Source: Paraburkholderia franconis
Lineage (GTDB): Bacteria; Pseudomonadota; Gammaproteobacteria; Burkholderiales; Burkholderiaceae
Assembly: GCF_009362735.1 (NCBI RefSeq)
Contig: NZ_WHNP01000001.1
Location: forward strand, 1-64,000
Direction: 5' to 3'
DNA: 64,000 bases
Part shown: in pieces, positions 51,797 through 59,808 of the stretch
Numbering within the stretch: the first letter of the stretch is position 1
How the letters are laid out: each line of letters opens with the position of its first letter
The notes under the pieces: model-generated
What the model saw: the letters and a program-made list of their open reading frames with translations, nothing else
What the model was told of the DNA's origin: nothing
Database searches by the model: none
Position numbers and translations under genes: made by a program

Positions 51797-54235
51797 TCAG
51801 CGCGTGCCCGAGCATGAAGGCGATGCGCCGTAGGCTGGCGCGACGCCCGTTTGTCTATCCTTCTGCCCCTCCACCTTCTCCTCAGGTTGATCGAGCGCCA
51901 TCCTGAAGCCGACGACGCCCGGGTCCTCCGTCCGCGTGGCCGTAAAGCCGACGGCCGTCGCGAGCCCGATCATCGCCGCGTTCTCGCGCAGCGCCTCGCC
52001 GATAAGCCAATGCGTGCCGCGCGAGCGCGCGTACGCAATGATGCGCTCCATCAGCAGACGCCCCAATCCCTTGCCCTTCTGGTCCGAACGCACGGCCATC
52101 GCGAACTCGGCCGTTTCGTTGTCGGGGTCCGCGACCGCGCGCACGACGCCAAGCGTGCGGATCGAGCCATCATCGTTTCGCGTCGTCGCAATCAGCGCCA
52201 TCTCGCGGTCGTAGTCGATCTGCGTCATGCGCGCAAGCTGCGAATGGTCGAACCGGCCGACTGCGCCGAAAAAGCGCAAGCGCAGATCGTCGGGCGTCAT
52301 CGACTCGACGAACTCGCGATGCGCATCCTCGTCTTCGGGACGGATCGGCCGCACGGTGATGCGCTGGCCGCGCCAGTCGAGCGTTTCTTCATAGCGGCGC
52401 GGATACGGCATGATCGCGAAGCGCGTGCGGTTCGCCGACAGCCGCAGACGCGGCGCGACGATGGCCACGCCGTTTCTCGTGACGCGCAGCACGAGCTTGA
52501 GCGAGACGATCTCGCGGATCTCCGACACCGCCTGCGAAATCGACGTCAGCGCGTTGAGAACCGGCTCGGGCGCGACCTCGCGCGCATACGCCGAATTCGA
52601 CAGGATGTCGCCCGACAGAACCGGGTTCAGGGGCGGCAGGCCGAACACGCACATCGGCCGCGCCTCGTCGTGCTCGGGCGGCGCGGTGAAGCGGAACACG
52701 GGGCCGAAGTTGTCGTCGTCGCGCAGCTCGACGGTGATGTCGACGACGGCGTCTTCGCGCGCGTCATCGGGCACCGTGCGCAGACCGAAGTGTTCGAGCA
52801 GCCGCGCCGCTTCATCGCCGTCGAGCGCCGTCACGCCCGACGACAGCGCCGCGCACGCCTGCGCCTGCGCCGCATCGATGGCCTCGGGCACGCGCGCGGG
52901 CTGGCCCTCGGGCGTCTGCATCAGCAGCTCGCGCACGAGCCGATACTCGACCAGACGCTCGAACGCGCGCGCGAGCCGCTGCGGCGTCGTGTGCACGGGA
53001 ATGCCGTGCTCGTGCAACGCATCGCGTGTCTCGCGCTTCACGCCGCCGAAAAAGCACGCGAGCAACCCACGATACGCATACCTCTGATTCGCGATCAACG
53101 CCTGCGCGACTTCCTCGACGGGCGCGCTGTGCGTCGACGCATGCACGACGAACGCGGTGCCCGTCGAACGCTGGTCGGCCAGCACCTTCAGCGCCATGCC
53201 GAAATGCTCGGCGCGCGCGTCGCTGCCGAGCAGCAGCGGATTGCCAGGCCGCGCGCGTGGCAACGCCTGCGCGAGCGCATCGACGGCGCCTGGCGGACAC
53301 GGCGCGAGCGTGTCGCCGGCGGCCTTGAAGGCGTCGGTGGCAAGCGTCGCGACGCCGCGGTCGCTCGTGATCAGCGTCGCCGTCGCGCCCGCCGCGACGC
53401 GTCCCACGCCGAGCGTTTCGATTTCGTCGAGCAGATCGTCGAGGGCATCGACGCGCACCACGCCCGCGCGCCGGAACGCGGCGGTGTACAGCGCATCGGC
53501 GGGATCGCTGCGGCCCGAGCGCAGCGCGAGCACCGGCTTGTTGCGCGCCGCCGCGCGCGCCGCCGACATGAACTTGCGCGCCGCCTTCACCGAATCGACT
53601 TCGAGCAGGATCGCGCGCGTGCTGGGGTCGCTCGCGAGATAGTCGAGCACGTCGCCGGCATCGACGTCGGCTTCGTCGCCGAGCGCCACCGCGTGCGAAA
53701 AGCCGAGGCCACGCGCATGCGCCCAGCCGAGCACCGCGTTCGTCAGCGCGTTCGACTGCGACACCCACGCGACGCCACCCGAGCGCACCGTCACGGAAGG
53801 CGCGCCGAGATGCGCCTTGAGCGCGGGCGTCACGATGCCGAGACTGCCCGGCCCGACGACGCGCAGCAGATGCGGCCGCGCGGCCGCAAGCGTGTGCCGG
53901 ACATCGGCGCGGCCATCGTCGTCGCGCGCCTCGCCGACGATGATCGCCGCGCGCGTGCCGTGGCCGCCGAGCGTGTGGACGATGCCCGGCCACGTCGACG
54001 GCGGCGTGCAGACGATGGCGACCGTCGGCGCGTCGGGCAGATCGCCCGCGTTGCCGACGCACGCGTGACCGTCGAGCATGTCGTACTTCGGATTGACGGC
54101 CCAGACGGGGCCATCGAAGCCGCCTTCGATCAGGCGCTTCCAGACCATCGCGCCCGTGCTGCCCTCGCGATTCGAGGCGCCGATCACGGCGACGGATTTC
54201 GGTCGAAACAACGCGTCGAGATTGCGTACGGTCAC
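51797..54235 (-). CDS. Pat/YfiQ-like protein acetyltransferase with truncated ATP-grasp domain
   Basis: 812 aa. Domain order: NDP-forming acyl-CoA synthetase CoA-binding domain (LDALFRPKSVAVIGASNREG, about 1-130), the succinyl-CoA-ligase-like part to about 450, a shortened ATP-grasp segment (about 465-600), and a C-terminal GNAT acetyltransferase (about 620-790; ITVRPIRPEDEDAHREF, RSDQKGKGLGRLLMERII). E. coli YfiQ is 886 aa. Here the stretch that normally carries PVVLK and HKSDVGGV is missing: LLEHFGLRTVPDDARED runs almost directly into VDITVELRDDDNFGPVF. Likely a lysine acetyltransferase that kept CoA-sensing but lost synthetase activity. Confidence 0.87.
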   Translation of the reverse strand: MTVRNLDALFRPKSVAVIGASNREGSTGAMVWKRLIEGGFDGPVWAVNPKYDMLDGHACVGNAGDLPDAPTVAIVCTPPSTWPGIVHTLGGHGTRAAIIVGEARDDDGRADVRHTLAAARPHLLRVVGPGSLGIVTPALKAHLGAPSVTVRSGGVAWVSQSNALTNAVLGWAHARGLGFSHAVALGDEADVDAGDVLDYLASDPSTRAILLEVDSVKAARKFMSAARAAARNKPVLALRSGRSDPADALYTAAFRRAGVVRVDALDDLLDEIETLGVGRVAAGATATLITSDRGVATLATDAFKAAGDTLAPCPPGAVDALAQALPRARPGNPLLLGSDARAEHFGMALKVLADQRSTGTAFVVHASTHSAPVEEVAQALIANQRYAYRGLLACFFGGVKRETRDALHEHGIPVHTTPQRLARAFERLVEYRLVRELLMQTPEGQPARVPEAIDAAQAQACAALSSGVTALDGDEAARLLEHFGLRTVPDDAREDAVVDITVELRDDDNFGPVFRFTAPPEHDEARPMCVFGLPPLNPVLSGDILSNSAYAREVAPEPVLNALTSISQAVSEIREIVSLKLVLRVTRNGVAIVAPRLRLSANRTRFAIMPYPRRYEETLDWRGQRITVRPIRPEDEDAHREFVESMTPDDLRLRFFGAVGRFDHSQLARMTQIDYDREMALIATTRNDDGSIRTLGVVRAVADPDNETAEFAMAVRSDQKGKGLGRLLMERIIAYARSRGTHWLIGEALRENAAMIGLATAVGFTATRTEDPGVVGFRMALDQPEEKVEGQKDRQTGVAPAYGASPSCSGTR

Positions 54236-54677
54236 GGCTGCTCCGCGAGTGAGGTGGGCGCGCGGCGGGTTCGGCCGGGTTCGGCCTCATTCGGCCAATA
54301 CATGCGCGCGCGATTTCATCAGGATAGGCGAAGAGCAACGACATCGTGATGTCTGCGCGGGCGCGACGCCGCCCGTCGTGCAGTATCGCCGCCGATTTGC
54401 GTCCGATGTTAGCGGATGCCTTAGGGGCCAGAGCTTGCATTCCGCCGATGCGGCACCCGGCCGCGCCTTTTGCAATGCGGCTCGCGTCCGCTTACGCGCC
54501 GTCTGGCGCACCATGTAGAATCGCCCCACGGCGCGCGGCGCCGCTCTGCGTTGGGGCGCCGTGCCCGGTGCGTTCAGGTTGCACTCAAGTTGCGGCCGTC
54601 GGGCCAAGGGGATGCATGCCCGCAGGCAGTCTGCCGGAAGCGGGACACAAAAGAATGATGAGACTGAAGGAAATTCC
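54236..54677. other. Intergenic, no gene recognised
   Basis: 442 bp between the divergent acetyltransferase and LysR genes. Three TTCGGCC(G) repeats at about 54267-54296 may be part of the acetyltransferase promoter. A short CG-rich palindrome lies near 54531-54545. No ORF is supported. Confidence 0.5.
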
Positions 54678-55547
54678 ATGCGGCGTCTGCCATCGCTGAT
54701 CGCGTTGCGCTTTTTCGAAGAGACAGCGCGGCACATGAGCTTCAACCGCGCGGCCGTCGCGCTGTGCGTGACGCAGGGCGCCGTCAGCAGGCAGATCAAG
54801 ATTCTCGAAGAATCGCTCGGCGCGAAGCTGTTCGAGCGCGATCACAAAGGCATTCGCCTGACGATGACCGGCCAGCAACTGCTGCCGTGCGTGTCCGAAG
54901 CGTTCGATACGCTCGAGCGCGGCACGCTCCTCGTCACGACGGCAAAGGGCCGCCGGCGGCTCGTGCTCTCCGTGCCGCCGACGTTCGCGACGCAGTGGTT
55001 TTCGCCGCGGCTGGGCTCGCTCGCAATCGGGTTGCCCGACGTCGTGCTTTCCGTGCGCACGGAGCCCACCGACGACTGTCACTGCAACATCCGCTTCGGC
55101 CGCGATGCGCTGCCCGACGCACATTCCGAACGGCTGATGATCGAGCGGCATACGCTGGTCGGCGCGCCGCGGCTCGCGGGCGAGCCGCTCGACAAGCTGC
55201 TCGAAACGCTGCCCGCCTTGCACGTGCTGCACAACGACGCGCGCCTGAACCTGTGGCCGGACTGGCTCGACAAAGCCGGCCTGCCCGCGCGCTACGCCGA
55301 AAACGGCATCGAGTTCTCGACGCTCGAACAGGCGATCCACGCGGCGCGCAAAGGCGTGGGACTCGCTGTCGTCGATCGGAACATGATCGTCGAGGAACTC
55401 GGCGAAGGCAGTCTTGCGCCGATGTCGGACGTCGAGGTCAGCGGGCCGTACGGGTATTGGCTCGATATCGCGCCGCGCCACGAAACGCTGGAACACGTAC
55501 AGGCGTTTGCAAGCTGGCTGCGGGAGCAGGTGCTCGAAATGTCGTAG
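54678..55547 (+). CDS. LysR-family regulator, GcvA-like
   Basis: 289 aa from MRRLPSLIALRFFEE with GAAGGAA before the ATG. The winged HTH (RHMSFNRAAVALCVTQGAVS, then LEESLGAKLFERDHKGIRLT) is of the GcvA branch, whose members usually control genes next to them or amino-acid and beta-lactamase genes. The effector half (about residues 95-289) contains FSTLEQAIHAARKGVGLAVV. No obvious target gene is adjacent other than the divergent acetyltransferase. A terminator follows. Confidence 0.9.
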   Translation: MRRLPSLIALRFFEETARHMSFNRAAVALCVTQGAVSRQIKILEESLGAKLFERDHKGIRLTMTGQQLLPCVSEAFDTLERGTLLVTTAKGRRRLVLSVPPTFATQWFSPRLGSLAIGLPDVVLSVRTEPTDDCHCNIRFGRDALPDAHSERLMIERHTLVGAPRLAGEPLDKLLETLPALHVLHNDARLNLWPDWLDKAGLPARYAENGIEFSTLEQAIHAARKGVGLAVVDRNMIVEELGEGSLAPMSDVEVSGPYGYWLDIAPRHETLEHVQAFASWLREQVLEMS

Positions 55548-55576
55548 AGCCGCGAGGCCGTTCGGAGCAAAAAGCA

Positions 55577-55614
55577 AAAAGCCGTGTTCGTTTTGGCGAA
55601 CACGGCTTTTCTCG
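55577..55614. terminator. Bidirectional terminator
   Basis: AAAAGCCGTGTTCG (55577-55590), loop TTTTGG, CGAACACGGCTTTT (55597-55610): a perfect 14-bp stem with A- and T-runs. It separates the LysR gene (plus) from prfC (minus). Confidence 0.93.
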
Positions 55615-55655
55615 TTCAAGCGGCGGGGAATCGTACGAATCGCGCGCCGTTAAAG

Positions 55656-57257
55656 TTACATCGCTTTCCTGAACGGCGCGCCCGAATGCTCGCGCAGCTC
55701 GTTGAACACGATCTTCGGCCAGGCCTTCTGCGCGACTTCGATTTCGGAGATGTGCGACGCGAGATACGTCGGCGCTTCGGCGGCATCGTAGGCGATACGC
55801 GGCGAGTACGAATCGCAGAAGCGGCGCAGCTCGGCGGCGTCGTCGCACGTCACCCAGCGCGACATCCGGTAGCGCGCGGGCGACATCCGCACGTCGACCT
55901 TATATTCCGTCGACAGCCGGTGCGACACCACTTCGAATTGCAGCTGCCCGACGGCACCCAGAATCATCAGACCGCCGACGACGGGCCTGAACACCTGGAT
56001 CGCGCCCTCTTCGCCCAGCTGCTTCAACGCTTCGCCGAGCTGCTTCGCGCGCATCGGATCGACGACTTCGACCGTCTGGAAAATTTCCGGCGCGAAAAAC
56101 GGCAGGCCGACGAATTGCAGCAGCTCGCCTTCCGTCAGCGTATCGCCGAGACTCAGCGTGCCGTGATTCGGAATGCCGATGATGTCGCCCGCGTACGCCT
56201 CGCTCACCGTCTCGCGCCGCTGCGACAGGAACGTCACGACGTTGTTCGCGCGGAACGTCTTGTTGTTGCGCGTGACCTTCAACGCCATGCCGCGCTCGAA
56301 ACGGCCCGAGCACACGCGGATGAACGCGACGCGGTCGCGGTGCGCGAGATCCATGTTCGCCTGCACCTTGAACACGACGCCCGTGAACTTCGGCTCGTCG
56401 GGCTGCACGGGGCGCTGCACTGTCATCCGCGCGGACGGCGGCGGCGCGAGGTCGACGAGCGCGTCGAGAATTTCCTTCACGCCGAAGTTGTTGATCGCCG
56501 AGCCGAACAGCACGGGCGACTGCTGGCCCGCGAGAAATTCGTCGCGATCGAAGCTGGGCGTCGCGCCCGTGATCAGCTCGATCTCTTCCTTCGCGCGCAC
56601 CCATGCGTGGCCGAAGCGGCGCTCGCCTTCTTCGTCGCCGGGTGCACGCACCGTCTCGACTTCGCCGCCGAGCGTGTCTTGCCCCGCGCGGAACACGCGC
56701 ACCTGATCGTTCTGTACGTCGTAGACACCCTGAAAGTCCTTGCCCATGCCGATCGGCCAGGTGAACGGCACAGCCGACACGCCCAGGTGCTGCTCGATTT
56801 CGTCGAGCAGATCGAGCGGCTCGCGCACTTCGCGGTCGAGCTTGTTGATGAACGTGACGATGGGTGTCTTGCGGCTGCGGCACACTTCGAGCAGCTTGAG
56901 CGTCTGCGCTTCGACGCCGTTCGCGCCGTCGATCACCATCACGGCGGCATCGACGGCCGTCAGCACGCGGTACGTGTCTTCCGAGAAGTCTTCGTGGCCC
57001 GGCGTATCGAGCAGATTGATCACGCAGTCGCCGTACTCGAACTGCATCACCGAGCTCGCGACGGAAATGCCGCGCTGCTTTTCGATCTCCATCCAGTCGG
57101 ACGTCGCGTAGCGGTTGCTCTTGCGGCCCTTCACGGTGCCCGCGATCTGGATCGCGCCCGAAAACAGCAGCAGCTTTTCGGTGAGCGTGGTTTTACCCGC
57201 GTCCGGGTGGGAGATGACCGCGAAAGTACGGCGGCGTTTGAGTTCGGAGACTGACAT
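55656..57257 (-). CDS. prfC: Peptide chain release factor 3
   Basis: 533 aa from MSVSELKRRRTFAVISHPD; an in-frame start 39 bp earlier is not supported. GTPase motifs: G1 SHPDAGKTTLTEKLL, G2 region KQRGISVASSV, G3 DTPGHEDFSEDTYR, G4 NKLDRE. The RF3-type C-terminal part follows. RF3 recycles RF1/RF2 from the ribosome after termination, using GTP. The length matches E. coli PrfC (529 aa). It stands alone. Confidence 0.96.
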   Translation of the reverse strand: MSVSELKRRRTFAVISHPDAGKTTLTEKLLLFSGAIQIAGTVKGRKSNRYATSDWMEIEKQRGISVASSVMQFEYGDCVINLLDTPGHEDFSEDTYRVLTAVDAAVMVIDGANGVEAQTLKLLEVCRSRKTPIVTFINKLDREVREPLDLLDEIEQHLGVSAVPFTWPIGMGKDFQGVYDVQNDQVRVFRAGQDTLGGEVETVRAPGDEEGERRFGHAWVRAKEEIELITGATPSFDRDEFLAGQQSPVLFGSAINNFGVKEILDALVDLAPPPSARMTVQRPVQPDEPKFTGVVFKVQANMDLAHRDRVAFIRVCSGRFERGMALKVTRNNKTFRANNVVTFLSQRRETVSEAYAGDIIGIPNHGTLSLGDTLTEGELLQFVGLPFFAPEIFQTVEVVDPMRAKQLGEALKQLGEEGAIQVFRPVVGGLMILGAVGQLQFEVVSHRLSTEYKVDVRMSPARYRMSRWVTCDDAAELRRFCDSYSPRIAYDAAEAPTYLASHISEIEVAQKAWPKIVFNELREHSGAPFRKAM

Positions 57258-57480
57258 GGAAATAAGGGTCGAACCTGCGGGCAACAGCAGGGACAAAACG
57301 CTGTCCGGTGCGACGACAGGCCTGGCTACCTGCCCGACAAGAGTCTGTGAAAGCGGCGATGATACACGTGCCGGGACAGATCATGGATTTTCGACGTTCT
57401 TCCGCCGCGACTCGCGACGAGGCTTGCTCGTCGCTCTTTGGCCAACCGCAGTGTCCGCGCGGCCGGAGCCGCCTCGGACT

Positions 57481-58515
57481 CTATTGATAGGACATGGTAA
57501 AAGTCCCTTTGCCCACGACATTTCCTGGAACCAATGTACCCGAAGTCCTGACGTAACGAGCGGTGAGCGGAATTTGCATGGCTCCCCCCGCTGCCGTGCC
57601 GGCCGACCACTGATTTGTATTGCCTGCCACGGCTGAATCAGGTCCGAATGCGACGGGCGTGCTTCCGTTCAGTATTTGCAGGCCTACTCCCGAAGCCGAC
57701 GATCCCGCGGCCAACGACAAAGTGGTCGTCACGTTCTGTGGATTCGTCGCATCGGTGATTGTCACTGCAACCTTGACCCCCGCCGCGCAATTCAGACCGA
57801 GCGGGACGGTCGTGTCCCCCGTCGTAGATCCCGCGGTTGTCAGTTTGTTCGAAAGCCCCTTTGGAAGAGCGAAAGCAAGCGCTGGCGTCGTGACACTGCA
57901 CGTGTTGCTCGTTATGGCCGTACCGGGCGTCAACGATTGTGTTGCGGTCACAGTCGTAATGCAGCTTCCCGAAAATTTGACTGTCATGCTCGGTAGTGTC
58001 GTTATCGAACCCGTGCTCACGGGCCCGGTGACGACGAGATCCGCTCTCGTGTAGTGCCCGGTCGATCCGCTAGGGGCGGGAAAGGTCTGCGAAACGGGAA
58101 CCTGAATCCATCCGCCGTTCCAGCCGTTGGTAATGTAAAAGCGCACACCTATGCCAGGCACGTTAGTCTGAAACGTGAATGGATCGCCGGGAAGGGGAGT
58201 GCCATTGACTGTGGCGTCTTGCTGAACGTTGCAAGTCACGCTGTTCGCGGACGCACCAGCGTTGTAGGACTGACTCGATAACACCGTGCCGACGGGCGCA
58301 TCGCGCGAAACGGCAATTGAAGCGGGAAACACCAAGCTCGGCATCCCGTAGAGCGGGAACGTGATCGTGCCCGCCACCGCGCGAGTGGCCGGCGCCACTA
58401 ACGTGAGCATTGCTACGAGGCCTACCATCGCTCGATATGCAAGCGCCTTCACGCAACGTGCTGCATGAGAGGCGCTCGATTTCAATTCGACTCCGTGAAT
58501 TGGGACGTTGCACAT
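57481..58515 (-). CDS. Two-domain fimbrial adhesin/tip protein 1
   Basis: 344 aa. A signal peptide is near residues 28-48 (MVGLVAMLTLVAPATRAVAG); a shorter start at 58428 is possible. The C-terminal ~150 residues are a pilin domain with paired Cys and a last strand GTFTMSYQ, and the penultimate Tyr of chaperone-usher subunits. The N-terminal ~170 residues form a separate, Ser/Thr/Gly-rich lectin-like domain (NGWNGGWIQVPVSQTFPAP). This is the FimH/MrkD-type build of a tip adhesin. It is the last gene of the fimbrial operon. Confidence 0.8.
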   Translation of the reverse strand: MCNVPIHGVELKSSASHAARCVKALAYRAMVGLVAMLTLVAPATRAVAGTITFPLYGMPSLVFPASIAVSRDAPVGTVLSSQSYNAGASANSVTCNVQQDATVNGTPLPGDPFTFQTNVPGIGVRFYITNGWNGGWIQVPVSQTFPAPSGSTGHYTRADLVVTGPVSTGSITTLPSMTVKFSGSCITTVTATQSLTPGTAITSNTCSVTTPALAFALPKGLSNKLTTAGSTTGDTTVPLGLNCAAGVKVAVTITDATNPQNVTTTLSLAAGSSASGVGLQILNGSTPVAFGPDSAVAGNTNQWSAGTAAGGAMQIPLTARYVRTSGTLVPGNVVGKGTFTMSYQ

Positions 58516-58583
58516 ATTTTCAAATCCACCCGTTGAATGCGCTGGCGGCGCCTCAACCCGGCCGCCACCGATGGCCGTATTGT

Positions 58584-58769
58584 TCAGTTTCGCGCCGCTT
58601 CAGCCGGCACCACGCCGAAACAGTGAGACTCGACGGCCGTATACGCCACATCGGCCTTATCGCTCTTGCTCTTCACCGGCAACGAATACTTCACGCTGCA
58701 CTGCTGACCCGGCTCATCCCCCAACTTCACGGTCAGCGTGCCGTTGTCCTCGAGACCGCGGATCGGCAA
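58584..58769 (-). pseudogene. Duplicated usher C-terminal fragment
   Basis: About 60 codons closely match the last codons of the usher gene (59809 onward): RGLEDNGTLTVK, GQQCSVKYSLPVK, VESHC and the final AARN stop are shared. At DNA level about 88 bp (58672-58760) are almost identical to the usher end. Similarity stops abruptly just upstream, where the frame meets a stop codon. Both Cys residues are kept, but there is no start, so it cannot make an usher. It sits between the two adhesin genes, in the position the real usher holds before adhesin 2. Confidence 0.9.
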
Positions 58770-58791
58770 CCGATGCGGTCATTCGACCGGC

Positions 58792-59766
58792 CTATTGATA
58801 GCTCATCGTAAAGACAGCTGTCGCACGAACACTGCCCGCGATGACAGCCGGCGTACCCACACGAAAGTACTGTGCATAAAAGGGAAACGACATATTGCCC
58901 GTCGTGCTTGATGTCAACGTCAGAGGCGAATCGAGTGTAATCGGAGCCTGTGTGGAATCGAGCAATTGCACTCCCACTCCCCGCGCCGTACCCAGATTTC
59001 CGAGAACCGAGGCAACCCCTGAATTGCCCGATGTTGAACTGAACGTAATGGCGACCTTCACACCGGACTGACAATTCAAACCAAGCGAAAAACCTGTTCG
59101 CGCGGCGACGGACCCGGCCGTCGTAAACATCGAAGGGCTGACCGTCGCGAGCGGGATGGTCTGGTTTGCTGTGGCCGCCGTCACCGAACACGTCACGACA
59201 CGCACTTGCGTGCCATTGGCGACGGACATCGTGCTAGAACCGTTGTTCAACGTGTACCCGGTGTTCAAGACGCCCGTGTTGTACCAGGCGCCCGTGATCG
59301 AGCCACTACTTACCGTTCCTGTCTTGACCAGTTCGAATGAGCCGGAAACATTGAAGCTGCCATCCGCACCTGTGTACCCCAACGACGAACTCATCGAACA
59401 CGATCCCGTACCAACCATCGGATTTCCATTGGCGTCGCGCATTCTCATACCGATACCCGCGACATTCGTCGGATAGACGCCCGTCATACCGGGCACGGCG
59501 GTACCACTGGGCGGACACGCGACAATCGGCATGTTGTAAAGCGAATTCAAGGAGCACTTTCCGATGATCGTGAACGTTCGCACGGTGCCCGGAATAACAC
59601 CTCCGACGGCCAGGCTATCCGACACTGCCACAGAGCCATAGGTGAATGTCGCCGGCAAGCCGGTCGACGTCGGGCAGTCAGCATGGGCGTGGCTGGCGAA
59701 GCCAACTACCAGCGCCAGCATTGCGAATGCGCGCACCAGCCGGCGCAGCATGTCATCGATGTTCAT
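58792..59766 (-). CDS. Two-domain fimbrial adhesin/tip protein 2
   Basis: 324 aa from MNIDDMLRRLVRAF. The signal peptide ends near FASHAHAD. As in adhesin 1, an N-terminal receptor-like domain (about residues 30-170) precedes a pilin domain with Cys residues and the last strand TAVFTMSYQ. The two adhesins share ends and overall plan but the N-terminal domains differ strongly, so they may bind different receptors. It is 42 bp downstream of the usher stop. Confidence 0.8.
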   Translation of the reverse strand: MNIDDMLRRLVRAFAMLALVVGFASHAHADCPTSTGLPATFTYGSVAVSDSLAVGGVIPGTVRTFTIIGKCSLNSLYNMPIVACPPSGTAVPGMTGVYPTNVAGIGMRMRDANGNPMVGTGSCSMSSSLGYTGADGSFNVSGSFELVKTGTVSSGSITGAWYNTGVLNTGYTLNNGSSTMSVANGTQVRVVTCSVTAATANQTIPLATVSPSMFTTAGSVAARTGFSLGLNCQSGVKVAITFSSTSGNSGVASVLGNLGTARGVGVQLLDSTQAPITLDSPLTLTSSTTGNMSFPFYAQYFRVGTPAVIAGSVRATAVFTMSYQ

Positions 59767-59808
59767 GACGTTATCCGTGATCAAGGTGAAATTCGCAGAT
59801 CTGATTGA

